From NCBI GenBank assembly GCA_012656075.1, contig JAAKBF010000200.1, forward strand, positions 328,806 to 392,805: a stretch of 64,000 bases of DNA, in the 5' to 3' direction. Shown one piece after another: positions 42,239-53,304 of the stretch. Source of the stretch: Phytophthora hibernalis. Taxonomy: Eukaryota; Oomycota; Peronosporomycetes; Peronosporales; Peronosporaceae. Below the pieces are notes generated by a model that worked only from the letters and a program-made list of their open reading frames with translations, made no database searches and was not told where the DNA came from. How positions within the stretch are numbered: the stretch's first letter is position 1; each line of letters begins with the position of its first letter. The translations under genes were made by a program, and so were the position numbers.

Positions 42239-44124
42239 ACGTGGTTTACCAATTCATGAACCGCCAGTAGCAGCTCATCAGGAATCGCTTGTGACGACCC
42301 AATGTTTTGAGTACATGGGACAAGTGCGGTACACAATCAATCAGAGGCGAGAGCTCTGATTTTTAAGGGTCTTTGTAATACTTTGAGTCAAATTTTGAGC
42401 TCACGGCACAAAGCGGTAATTTATTTTTTATTACGCACTGACCAGTTGATGAACCATGGCCTCCATACAAACTCTCATATAAAATCATACCAGCGCGCTC
42501 TCCAGCAGCCATGGCCCAGGAGCAGACACTCGTTCGGCGCTGTCGTCCGTCACCGCATGAAGTGGCTGTGGCGCTTCGAGACCGCTTTTTGTCTTTCTCT
42601 TTTTGCGTGGAGGTGTCACCAGCAAATCTCTCTTGCGCAGGATTTGCTGGCTGGCACCAGCTGTCTTCCGCGAGCTCTTCTTTCTTAGTGGTGATGGCGG
42701 AAGTGTCAGAATGTGCTGTCTCGCCTCTTCTATCACTCGCAACCAGCTTGAGAGTCCAATCTCACCTCGCACGATGCCCCCATTGTTACACTTGCCGAGC
42801 CTCGCTTCCATGTTTGGCAGAGAGAGCGGGAAAATTCCGCATGTCAGAAAGCCATTTTTGATCGTCTTTTTGTTAGTCATGATCTTGTCCTTGTACGCTC
42901 GACTGGCGATAGCAACCGCCTCTTTTTCGAGATGGTGACATCTGCTGACGCCATGAGCACGCGCCTCAACAGCTTACGGACTTCATGCTTGAACCCTTAA
43001 ACACGGCCACACCCAGTGGCTGGACTAAATGTATGGCGTTAGCCGGAAGAAAACCAGGATAATACCATAAGTTCGAGCTTCGCTCACAGCAGAAGCCCCC
43101 ATGTGTGATGTACATCCATCGCAAACAAGCACGATCGGACGGGCAATGTCAGCGCCAATCCCATCGGAAAAATGTTTAATCCATCTGTCCAAAATGACAG
43201 CATTGAGAAATCCTTTGGCCGCCGTATGAATTCCAGAAGTAAGAATGTGGCAGCCGTCCAGAGCTGTGCGCCTGACAGTTTGTCGGGTAAAATATAAAGC
43301 GGCGGTGCCGCACGACCATCTGCAGTCACGGCTGCAACAACAGACAGGTGGAATGCTGACTCAGTGGACTTTGTCCACACGTTGGACGAGCCACGAACAG
43401 CAAGCACAGTACTCGATTGGTGCTTGCTGAGGAAGCTAGTCTCATCCATATTCCAGATGCGGCCGCCGTCGAGATTATGGATAATAACCAGCTTCGTTAG
43501 CTCGTAGAACAGCTTGCCCAAACCAGACGTGTCTACCTCATTTCGAGCACGCGCGAGGATCAGACGCACGTAGGATGGCTATCTGTGAAGCGGTTGTACC
43601 AGTCGGAGGTCAGGTCCTTGACGGAGCGCAGGTGGCCGCGGATCATATGGTGCACGTCGTTTGCAGCCTGGAGGACCTACCACGGTTGCACGGGCACCAA
43701 TCGCCGCTGCATTGCCGCAATCCACGTGACGATGTCCGCTTCGCACGCAGCAGGCAGTGTCGGAGCAGGCCCTGGACGTTGACGTTCAACAACACGACCT
43801 TCTTTGCGCGCTGCGACTCGACGTTTAAGTGTTGATGTTGATAACGACACTGGTGATGAGTCAGCCACAGCGGTCAGGGTTTCCCTGCAAGAACGCGCTC
43901 GATCGCTTCCTCTAACTGCTTTGCCGTGTAGCATGCCTTCATCTCCTCCGTCGAATGGGGGAATATATCGAAGTGAGTGCAAAGAAACAAATCGGAAGGT
44001 CATGAACTGGTAAATAAATTGTAGAACCAATCATAGTGGTCGGCTCCAAAATACGAGGATATCATTGGTCAATATCCGGCTCAGTTCATGAACTGGTCAA
44101 AGTCCATGAATTGATAAACCACGT
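42239..44124. mobile_element. pogo/Tigger-like DNA transposon nested in the LINE
   Basis: Terminal inverted repeats: ACGTGGTTTACCAATTCATG at the left; the right end reverse-complements to ACGTGGTTTATCAATTCATG; 21 of 23 bases match. Each end is flanked by TA (42237-42238 and 44125-44126), the expected target duplication. Skipping the element rejoins LINE coding (GIFS then YERFPKG). Subterminal CATGAACTGGT words repeat at the right end. The interior carries a DDE_1-type transposase remnant. Confidence 0.87.
42485..44030 (-). pseudogene. pogo-like (DDE_1) transposase
   Basis: 43677-44030 encodes an N-terminal helix-turn-helix region (STLKRRVAARKEG, then PTLPAACEADIVTWI). After a frame change and a stop near 43578, 43084-43569 gives the catalytic domain with 'IWNMDETSFLSK' (first Asp) and 'CLFAMDVHHTWG' (second Asp). 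42485-42880 is the C-terminal tail with 'GFLTCGIFPLSLPNME', typical of pogo/Tigger proteins. The ORFs together are close to the usual length, so this copy decayed in place, with only a few lesions. Confidence 0.82.
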
Positions 44125-45647
44125 TAGCTGAAGATCCCCGCAAAGACAGCCGTGACAAACAAACCGTCATTGTCGAGCCACCGCCAGTGCAGCACGTCTT
44201 TCACCAGGTAGCTATCGCGACAAAAGGTGCGTAATTTCTTGCTGACGTGAACCACCGCTCCTGTTTCCGCGTATAATTTCAGCTGGGCAAACGCCATGTA
44301 CGGCAGCCAGTCTGAATAAAAGGTGCCATGGAGCGCTGTTTCCGTTTCTACGTATCTGCGGCGGAGTAGACCATTCAAGGTCTCCGTGTTCAAAACTAGG
44401 CGTCGACCGATCCATTTGGTCTCGATCGTTCGGAACGATCCGCGGAAGTGCATCGTGCAGAACAACGCCACCACCATAGTTGTCTTGTGGGGAGCTGGAG
44501 TCACCCCCGAAGGTGTTGCAGAGGTGTAAACCCGTGGTCCATATAGTAGATGTCACTCGGGTGCTGTGCCTTGTAGGCGGTGTATGGTACGGCGTCGCAT
44601 ACGCGGGCACCGCTTCCCGTGCAGCGAGCTGGTCGACCAAGACATCCCCGACGATCTGCGTGTCCGGGTCCGCGTCCACCGCCCCAATGTTGACCGTGCC
44701 TGCCGCCAGCGCGAGCAGCTCGACATTGAGGCCCGGAATAGCTAGACAGCCCTGTTGGCGTGATAGCATCGCGACATTGGAGTTGAGCCATGCACGGCCC
44801 CCTACTTCACAGTCTGTAAACGCGGCCATGCCATACGAAGTTTTGATCATTGTCTGGAACGCCTTGATTGTGGCCGTAGTTGACCACTGATGCCTTCCGA
44901 TGTAGAGCAGCTTAGGTAAGGCCTACCGTGACATGAATTGTGCGATAGGGCACGAATCCATTTGGTTGGGGTGGATGATTTCGTGAAGCTTGTGGGACGT
45001 CCTGGTCGCGAGGATGCGCGTGGGGAATTTGTAATCGGTATCCAATAAAACCAAGGGCCGATAGTTTAGGGAGTTGCGCTCGCCCCCTTCTTCAAGCAGA
45101 ATATGTCCGCCTCCAGGAAAGTGGCCGGAAACACCCCGTCCTGATACCACCGATTGTGAAAGTGCGTTAAGATGGGTATGAGTAGTGGTGCGAAGTCTCG
45201 GTACCATTCGTTCCCCAGACGATCTGGCCCGCAGGCCTTGCCCACTTTTGTCTGCCCTATTGCCGCTGCCACTTCCGCTTCAGTGAATGGATCTTTCAGG
45301 CCGCGCAGCGCCGCCTGATATTGTCCCTCGTCGCCTAACCACTGCAGGACCCGCTGGCGTGCTGCCGGGTTGGACACCGTTAGCTGGAAGATCGGAGTCC
45401 AGGCGTTCGCATGCGTGTCAGGCTGGTCGTGTACCCCCGGGCGTTGGCCATTCGCCGCATGCAGCTGATGAATTTCAGAGGCGCCATACTTGATGCTGAC
45501 GAGAGGCCGCGTCGTCCTGCCCTGTAAATGTCCGCCTTCCTGGAATAAGCGTCGTTGTTTCGCATCCGCCCTGGCAGTGATGCATGCATTGATGGCGTTG
45601 CGAACTCGTGCCAAGGGTGTTCCACTTTTTCCGTCCTCGAGCGTCAT
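44124..45647 (-). pseudogene. LINE reverse transcriptase with deleted catalytic core
   Basis: 45647-45066 and 45207-44923 encode the RT N-terminal half: 'GKACGPDRLGNEWYRDFAP', 'NYRPLVLLDTDYKF' and 'IHPNQMDSCPIAQF'. Instead of the following palm with the F/YADD motif, the sequence jumps near 44920 to post-RT wording ('PKLLYIGRHQWS', 'MIKTSYGMAAF'). The palm is therefore deleted. The ORF ends at 44124 because the pogo insertion supplies TAA at the joint. Confidence 0.75.
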
Positions 45648-47190
45648 GGAGTCCAGTATGTTTGTGACGGAGTCGATCGTCTGTTGTCTCCCGCTGTAGC
45701 CTCTCTCAACCGTGTTTCCTGCCGCAGGGGTCGGCGCAGTTGTTGCTTATAAGTGGCTCGTGCCGCCTTTCGGCGTTGTTTGGTGATGGCTAGGGCCGCA
45801 TTGCGTACGTCGACCTTGAATGCATCCCAGTCCAGCGCCAGCGCCTCTGCGCCGTCGTCGTGTTCCTGAAGTCTGGCTTGGAACTCGTGGAGGCGCTGGA
45901 GCATGTCCTCCTTGACAGCATCAGCAACCAGCGCCGGGTCTGGGTACACACGGGCCGGTTTGCGTACACGAACCGGGTATGCCGGGTTGCTCAGATGCAG
46001 TCGAACGGCTTCGTGGTCCGCTCGTGTTCCAGTCTTGTGCATCTCTACTGCTTGTATCCATGTCCACAGTCGTGTACCAGCGATCCAGTCGCGCGGTATC
46101 TTTAACACCCGGGCGCATTTTGTATCTGTACGTGTGGGTCTTATCGTAAAGACCGGCATGTTCGCTGGCGCTATGTCTACCAGCGGCGGTAGGGCATTCA
46201 CAATACCCCAGGTCGCGAGGACGGACTCGAGTTCGGGTGATTCGTGGCCGGAGGCACGCCGAAACCAGCTGCGATGAAGTCTGAAGTCGTGCGTGCAGTT
46301 GAAGTCGCAACGCATTATTGATGTGGTCAACAGTCGGTAATTCCAATTGCTCCAGCTGTCTGTAAAGGCTTCTCGTTTCCCTTTGGTGGGAGCGTACAGG
46401 CAGAGGAAGAGAAGCGAGCAGGACTCATATTGTCCAGTGATAGCCATAAAATGAGGGAACCATGCGGGCTCCAGGCAAGGTCGTAAGCGGTGAGGTGTCC
46501 ATATGGGTCTAGAAGAATATCAGCACCACCTTTCCTGTCCTCGGAGGCTGTCCAGTATGACAGGTCCTCGCAAGTGTCCCCAATCCTAACCCCCACGTCC
46601 GAGCATAAAGTGAGCCCATGTGTACAATTTGCTCCGGTTCGACGTGTGTTTCCTGCAAGAAGACCACGTTGTATTGCCCATGGGCGCATCGTGTTTGTAT
46701 GCCCTCAAATAATCCGTCCAATGTGCATCCATGCTTCCGAACCTATCACGTTTTGGGTCACGCAGCTGAATGTGCGCTCGTTCCGATGTAGACCCGCCGC
46801 AGCTTGGTGCTCCACCCGTTCCAGTGTCTCCTCCTCTTGCCTATGCATCATGATGCTCTTCCATTTTTCTTTCCTGAAATCTCGCCGAAGGATGGCCTGC
46901 CGCCTCTGCTGGTCAACGCGCGGAAAAAATCGCCTAGTGTCCGTTATCTCGATCGATTGGCGGTCTTTAGACGCGAGGGTGGCCGCGCAGGTGAGCCGGA
47001 CCGTCGTCCGTGCGGTGGCAGCACCATGGTGAACCCCCGAGGGTGCTGCCGCCTGCAGCCTCCGACGCTTCCTTGCATCGGGGGCCGTTGTCCGGACCAC
47101 GGGGTGAGCCTGGGAGGACAGGCCTTTCTCCAAAGAGAGAAATTTGTCCTCCCAGGTCAGTCCGGAAGGAAGTGCAATGGCGTCGCCCAC
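45648..47190 (-). pseudogene. LINE APE-type endonuclease
   Basis: 'FSCVTQNVIGSEAWMDGLF' and 'YNVVFLQETHVEPE' near 46640-46760 are the start of an exonuclease-endonuclease-phosphatase fold (N and E metal-binding residues). 'KGGADILLDPYGHL' follows, and 'RCDFNCTHDFRLHRSW' near 46270-46310 corresponds to the GDFN motif. The enzyme would nick the target for reverse-transcription priming. Two or three frame changes are present. Confidence 0.75.
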
Positions 47191-48340
47191 ACTGCGTCTG
47201 CCACTACATTTTTGCAGAGACTTTAAACCGCAGGGTGCGCATGGTACAGCACCCCGAGTGTTGCCAAGCCGTTTGCCCCCATGGGGTGGCCGTCCACATC
47301 CAGGTTACATGCTGCAACAGATGCACAATGTACCACCCTGCGGGATCCATGTCGTCTGGGCAAGCTCCATACGGCGCTCCGGGGTGCACTCCTGCTAGTC
47401 GGCGCCATCGGTCAGAGTCCCTAGCGATACGTCGGTCCCGGAGCCCGCTGCCGTCGTGCTGGCAGCCAGTCACTCCTTGCAATAAGTACGTAGAGGGGCG
47501 CTGAGGGCCCCGTTTCCAAGAGGAAGTGCAGTACGGCTATCTGAGAGTCATTTGCTTCGAGTTCTCCCTACTGCTGCCAGATTGCTTCGGGTAACATTTT
47601 GACTGCCACTTCCGGGCAGGGGATGTAGGCAAAAACTTCGTGGAGTGCCGGGCGGTTTGCAGCAGATCCGGCATGGCATCATCTGCGCCAAGTCCCACCC
47701 GCCCCCTTTGCTCGAGTCAACCGGAAAGTATTGCAGCAGTTGTGCAACCATTTGGTAACGGCTACGGCATTTTCCTTACGTAACTGCCTCAGTTTCGTTC
47801 TATCCGTAATGAATTCCGGTTCCGCAGTTGTAGAATTCAGAATGCGCTGCAGAGCCTGACTGGATACCCGCTCCTGCTTCGAGATTGGTGCACGTCCGTG
47901 GTATCCACCCTGAACACGACTGCCAGCCCCGTCGACTGTGTAAGGTTGGATCCGCCTTCACTGATGGCACAACACTGTAGACGTGTCGCTTCCGCTGTAA
48001 GGCCGTCCGCCAGGATGTCCTTGTCGTTCGGAGCGCTGTCAAGCCGCGGCTAAGACAGTCGATCATGCACCACGTCCAGTCGGACTCGGCGTTCCATGAT
48101 ACCGATAAGGAACGCATTGACATCCGCGTCATCCGCAAGTGTCATCCGCAAGTGGGTCAATCTCATCGGTTCTGGTCGCGCAGCATTCCATGCGCGATGA
48201 CTTCATTGAACCATACATGTGACGAGCAGTGGTCTTGCGCAAAGGCAACGTCTCTTTCCGCTTGATATCTAGTCGAGATGCCTCCAGTTCTCACCCGTAG
48301 AAATGTGCTTCATGCTGTTTCAGTACCATCATCGCTGGCA

Positions 48341-49395
48341 TCACATGCAAATTGGCGTAAGCCCGCAGCATGCGCTTGGCAGTTGCATCATCCATAGCCC
48401 CGCCGCATCCTGTCTCGTGCACGCGCCGCTGGGTAGCGTGTAATCCTGGTAGAAATAGCGCTGTACGTTCGCATCATTACCCTGGTTGACATCGATCACG
48501 AACAAAGGTTCGCGCAAGTATTGCGCCATGGCCCTGAGCACTTCCGGTCCCACCCAAAAGGCGAAAGGGATTGGCGTGTTGACCGAACGGGCTCTTGCTT
48601 GGGTGTAGTGCGTATACAGTGCGGCCGTCGCGACAGCCGCATCCGTGGGCGGCGGTTGAGTCGGGTAAAGCCACTGGAGTTCCCGGCGGGATCAACCACC
48701 TGGCAAGCCACGCCATTCGATAAGTTGACCATCATAAGAGTGTACACGTCTCTCTTGATGTTGTGCATCCCTCTGACCACGTCCGAGGTGAAGGATAGCT
48801 TCTTCTCAACCGTGGCAGTCGTCGATGCGTACAGGGCTGCATACGCGCATAGTCCATTTGCTGGTACCGATGTGAGAAGCCCGTCAAACTGCGTGAGGTA
48901 TACAGGGAGCTGTTGTGGCATCCCCGGTGGCGAAGCCATTTTCTCCGTAATTAATTCATCTTGACTGAGCGAATGTAGTATCGGTTGTGACGGTTGTTGT
49001 TCGCCATCCCCATTGCAACTGGTCTCAAGGGCACCGCCGCCGTGGGTGAGGAGAAATGTTCGTCCGTCGACCGCAGCGAGGACCCAAAGGTCTCTATCAG
49101 CCTCTTGCTCCGAGTCGACCAAGCGATGATGGGGTGGGCGCCGGGGACCTCGTGCAAGTTGGTGCAGACGACCCCACGTACCCCAACACATCCGATGCCA
49201 AGTCACCCTAAGGATCCTCATCCAGCTCCATCGCCGAACCACAAGCGATGTCCGGACGTGGAGCGCTGTGGTCTGGGTTCGCGAGAGAAGCCCCGGCTGT
49301 GCCGGCGGCTGCAGCGTCATTGCCGAGGTGGTGTCTGGCGGCGGATTCTCCGGTCCACTATGCGGTGTAGCAGGCATTGAGGTATCCGCATCCAC
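48341..49395 (-). pseudogene. OTU-like cysteine protease segment in the LINE
   Basis: 'TSVPANGLCAYAALYAS' near 48850 resembles the OTU active-site loop (D-G-N-C-x-x-x-A) with a candidate catalytic Cys; the usual Asp-Gly is Ala-Asn. Downstream 'WVGPEVLRAMAQYLREPLFV' then 'IDVNQGNDANVQRYFYQDY' matches the W-x-G...LxALAxxLxxxIxV part of OTU domains after a frame change. A catalytic His was not clearly found. OTU-like domains are known in some retrotransposons. The N-terminal part is Pro/Arg-rich. Could be a proteolytically inactive relic. Confidence 0.5.
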
Positions 49396-49525
49396 CGCCT
49401 CGCTCTCGTCCTTGAGAGGCGCGTCGGTCCGTGGTGCTCCAGTGTACGCATACGGAGCTTCATCCGCCTCCTCCTCGCTGTCTATGTCGCTCAGAGCATC
49501 CTCTGAATCGGCTTAGGCGTCGTAT

Positions 49526-51004
49526 TTACCAGCCGCCCTCTCCTTCTTGAATCGGCTGAAGGACTGCAAGATAGGTCCCTTGCCCGTCTTGTTTCTCTTC
49601 GTCTTCTTGAACCGCTTGGTTGATGGCTGAAATTATGATTGTTGCCGCGTACTCCCTGTTGGCCATCCGCAGCACCAAGGCTTTGCCGTGTCCGACTGAG
49701 ATGACGTTTTCGCGGCCTGCCCGTATGTGCTCAGCGGTGCCGTGGTGGCCTCGGCGGCAGGTTTCGCCACTAGCCTCAGACGCCCTCCGTGCCGTCTCGC
49801 CCTTTGGAATCCATCCGTCCCACCGTGGGTAGCGGGCCCTGCGTGTGAACCCTGTTGTCCGTCGTCTCGGTCTGGGGCCCTCCGGAGCCTGTGCAGTCGT
49901 CGGACCTACGTCAGCAGCCCGGTCGGTGCGATTGGGAGCAGCGTAACCTTTCGCCCTATGATCGTGTCGCGGATCGCGCGCTGGCAGCGGAAGAAAAAGG
50001 AAAGTGGATAGGCTTTCCGCGTCGGAGTGCTTGTATTGTGCCTGCATGGTACGCGGGGATGCCACCAGTGTAGCGACATAGATACGTGGCCTGTCTGGCT
50101 GGTACATGCGTCACCGACGCTTTGCAGAAACCGGTGGTGTGGAAAGGAGCGTAGCACCTGGCACAAGGTAGGCGTTGTTGTTCCAGGTGGTGGTGGATCG
50201 TGATGAGTTGGCCGTGGAAATCAATCTTGGTCGCTCCACGCAGCACATCCGGACAGTCTGCGGTCGCGAATTGCAGCAAGTAATAACGGTTGTCGATAAT
50301 CTCCGTCGATTCGGTTCGCGGTCATTCTGCATCCACCACTTGTACCCCTGGTAGTTGCCCTAGAGCAGCAAATAGTGACACCAGTCCGATTTGTCCAGCG
50401 CCATATTTTCTGAGGATGTATTAACACGAAACGTAGCGTGTGCCCTCCGTCAAAGTAGAGCATCTTGACGTCATCCATCAAGTGTCCAAGCATTTTTGTC
50501 TACCTGTATGCGAGTCCGCATTCGCCTTGAACAGTTGACCGATAAGGGCATTAAGCGTTATGCCGCACCGAAAACTTGCTCTTGGAGCAACAACCGCGGT
50601 AAGGGTCACCTCAACGTGCGCCTCGTGAATATGATCTATCATTGCTCGTTCGAGGAGGGACATGGTCGCTTTTAGGAAGGTCGGAGCGTGAGGCAGTTCC
50701 AATTGTTTGTTGATGTAGGCGAGCAGCGCTTCCGTCTCCAACTCGGTGCGCGGCCTGAGCGCCACATCGGTATGTACCGCCGACGGCTTGAGGGCAACCT
50801 CGTAATTGCGCCATGTACACTGACACTTGAGGTTCGTGTCTTGTCCCACGCTTTCGCTAGGGTGTCAAGTAGAAGCTTGTGTTCACGCGCTGTCCATACT
50901 CCCTTGACCTTGGCCGGTGGGGTGTGCACCGTAGACGCCGATGCACTTGAAGACCCCGTCCTGACTACCGATTCGTAGCTTCCGCGTATGCTCCTGTCAG
51001 TCAA
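49526..51004 (-). pseudogene. LINE ORF1 with CCHC zinc knuckle
   Basis: Starts near 51004 (MTDRSIRGSYESVV). It contains an alpha-helical region with 'KATMSLLERAMIDHIHE', then 'MLYFDGGHTLRFVLIHP' near 50470 and a zinc knuckle CARCYAPFHTTGFC (C-x2-C-x4-H-x4-C) at about 50130-50180, followed by a basic Arg/Pro-rich tail (49526-50107). This resembles the RNA-binding ORF1 proteins of L1-type elements. At least three frame changes. Confidence 0.65.
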
Positions 51005-51265
51005 AACCGTTGTCCCATCAACGTCGCCCCCGTTAAAGTGGAGGTGGTGGCCGTGCCCTCCTGCAACTGCGCCGCATCATGTCCCGCTTCATGCCCCTGC
51101 GCGTCCGATGGCGTCGTCACAGGCGTTGGTGTCGTGTAGGATCACGCAGAAATTCTCACTACGAAATGGTATTAGTCCCACCAACAACACTCGCTTCCCC
51201 TTGTCAGGTCAACGAGCGTTGGATCAAACCTGAAGACCAGGAACGATCCCTTACGCCGGGTTGGA

Positions 51266-51953
51266 TGTGAACCCTTTGTACGCCTAGGTTGTATTAAGCC
51301 AACCCAATAACCTGCACCACTAGCCACGAGCGAGGGCTAGTATGCAATATTGCGCTTTCGCGCGAACCCCGCAGTCCCTCAGAAGGAAGGGTACCGGCTG
51401 TCAAGTCTAATACGAGTTTGCTGAGGTAAAACCTCGGCGGGTAGTAAAATATGTATGGAACACTCGGTTCCACTATAATATATGGTGAACGACGCTTCTC
51501 GTCGCTCCCAACACTCAGCCACTCTAATCTCTTGGACTGACCAGCAACAAACCCTCGGTTCAATGTACCTTGGGCTCGCTGACCAGCATCCCACAAGCCG
51601 AGCGTATCCAGACCCTAAGATAAGCTAGCTAGACTTACCGAAGACGGACTTGACCCTTGGTGACTTGGGGGAAGACTGCTGATTTATTTCTGTTGATATA
51701 TGGCTCTGAGAGCCTCTGTAGTCGATCCTATAGCTAGTCCTATATCTAAATACAAATATCCAGTGTGAACCGATCCCAGTATGTGATCATGTACCCGGCT
51801 CTATAAGACCGAGGGTACGAAACTGGGATGGGTACAAACGAGGTTTAAATCCTCGGCCGGGATTTATTATACCCGATCGAGACCTCGGTCACTAAACTTC
51901 CGCGGTCACTGCGACGCGGGGAATGTAATCTGCCAATCAGGGCACGCCGGTCA
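51266..51953 (-). other. probable 3' LTR of element B
   Basis: A non-coding segment that starts TGTGAACCC, where LINE sequence stops, and ends GGTCA beside a pyrimidine-rich CTTTCCTTC that on the minus strand would act as a polypurine tract. It contains CCTCGGCC (51851), CCTCGGTC (51883) and ACCGAGGG (about 51808), the element word. The ends are guesses, since the second LTR is outside the window. Confidence 0.4.
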
Positions 51954-52152
51954 CTTTCCTTCAGCAAGGGCAACCTTGCCGACTGGCGACCGAGCGCCCA
52001 AAACCCAACACCACAACTGCCCCGCCTCGATGCAAGCTCCCACAAGTAGTGCGCGTCGTGGTGCTTCACCTCTTCGCACCATGGCTCATCCATCACGTCT
52101 TCTCTGCGACACCACCGCTGCCGCTCTCCGTGCCATCACTCCGAGCGAAGAG

Positions 52153-52229
52153 GTAGGCTTCTCACCTTCATCACCTCAACCTCCTGCGCTCCTTCTGACT
52201 CGTCGTTTCATCTTCCTTCTATATCACAG
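52153..52229 (+). other. intron 1 of the element B antisense gene
   Basis: GTAGGC donor after GAAGAG and a pyrimidine-rich tract ending ATATCACAG. Removing 77 bases joins GAG to GCA and opens a frame 'EEARSPESADAPADVPGPAE' that fits the Pro/Ala-rich context. Short introns of this size are normal in oomycetes. Confidence 0.7.
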
Positions 52230-53241
52230 GCACGATCGCCGGAGTCTGCCGACGCTCCTGCCGACGTTCCTGGCCCCGCCGAGCCTTCGGTACCGCCCCA
52301 CAACGTCCCGGTGGTCCTCCGCCGGCTGATGGTGGTGCGGCCGAAGGTTCGCCGCTTCCAACGCCTCCGTCGTCACCAGAAGCTTCGCCCGTCCTGGCGT
52401 ATCAGCTCCGCGATACTCCTGCGGCGGTCTCCGGACCTCCGGGTGCCCGGGACACTCGCCTTGTCTCGGTAGGGTGCCAGACCGACACCTCCGGTGTCGC
52501 TCCTCCTCCGTTGCCTCGACCGAGCCTTCGGTCTCTGCTCTGGTCGAGCAGCGTCTTCTCCAGTTGGGTCAGCTCGTAGTTGGGGTTGCCCGTCAGCGCC
52601 CTCGGCGAGTCGATTCGTCGCTCGACAGCCGGATGGAGCAGGCCTCAGACCTCGGTGAGATTCTGGATGCCGCTGTGCTCCCGCCCAACTTCCACCGGGT
52701 GAGGCTGAGCTCGTCGTCGACCTTCGTAACGAGGTGGCGGAGCTCAAGGATCGACTCGCTGACACCGAGGACCGTCTCCAGGCAGAGACGCGAGAACGCG
52801 AGCAGTTCGAGCGTTTCAACACCCAAGCTACCAGCGACGAGAGTCGTACCCGTGACTACCTCCGTCAGTCATACATTGCCCTCAAGGACGAACATGAACA
52901 GGCCTGCATCAGGCCAACGCTGCTATCGCCGACCACGACCACATCGTGGGGCTCTGGGCTGCTCGCGCGACCACGGCCGAGGCTTCGGAGTTGTCGACGC
53001 AGCGACTCCTCCACCAGGACCGTGAGCGTTTCAAGGATGGCTTGGTGGCCTATACCGATCAGGTGGTCAAGCATCGGGCTGCCCTCGAAGCTTCCGGCCA
53101 AGCCTCGGTCGGTGCAGTCCCTCCTCAAGTCCAAGCCCTCGAAGCTCAAGTCGCCAGCTTGAAGCGGGGCGAAATCCATTCTGCGTCGCCACGCTGCTCT
53201 CCACGAGATCGATGTTGACACATTAGTGCTTGATTCTGCTG

Positions 53242-53304
53242 GTACCTTCTGCTCTTCTCTTCTTGCCCCATAAGTCTTCTAAAGCTCTTATTTCCCTCGT
53301 TCAG
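53242..53304 (+). other. intron 2 of the element B antisense gene
   Basis: GTACCT donor and a pyrimidine-rich acceptor TCGTTCAG, 63 bases. Splicing joins 'DVDTLVLDSAG' to 'ITADNID' in one frame; the unspliced frame contains stops. Confidence 0.65.

Larger units (their letters stand above)
40560..51265 (-). mobile_element. LINE (non-LTR retrotransposon), decayed, with nested pogo element
   Basis: In transcription order on the minus strand: ORF1 with a CCHC knuckle (from about 51004), an OTU-like cysteine-protease region (49395-48341), an unassigned decayed stretch (48340-47200), APE-type endonuclease (47190-45650), RT N-terminal part (45647-44923), post-RT region (44890-44126) and, after a nested DNA transposon, the C-terminal Cys/His motif region (42236-40566). 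Frames are broken throughout. The left end, near 40560, and the right end, near the gypsy LTR at 51266, are approximate. No poly-A tail or target duplication was identified. Confidence 0.8.

Noticed and set aside
51266..51953. Confident LTR annotation with target duplication
   Set aside because: The partner LTR lies outside the window, so only a low-confidence boundary is given.
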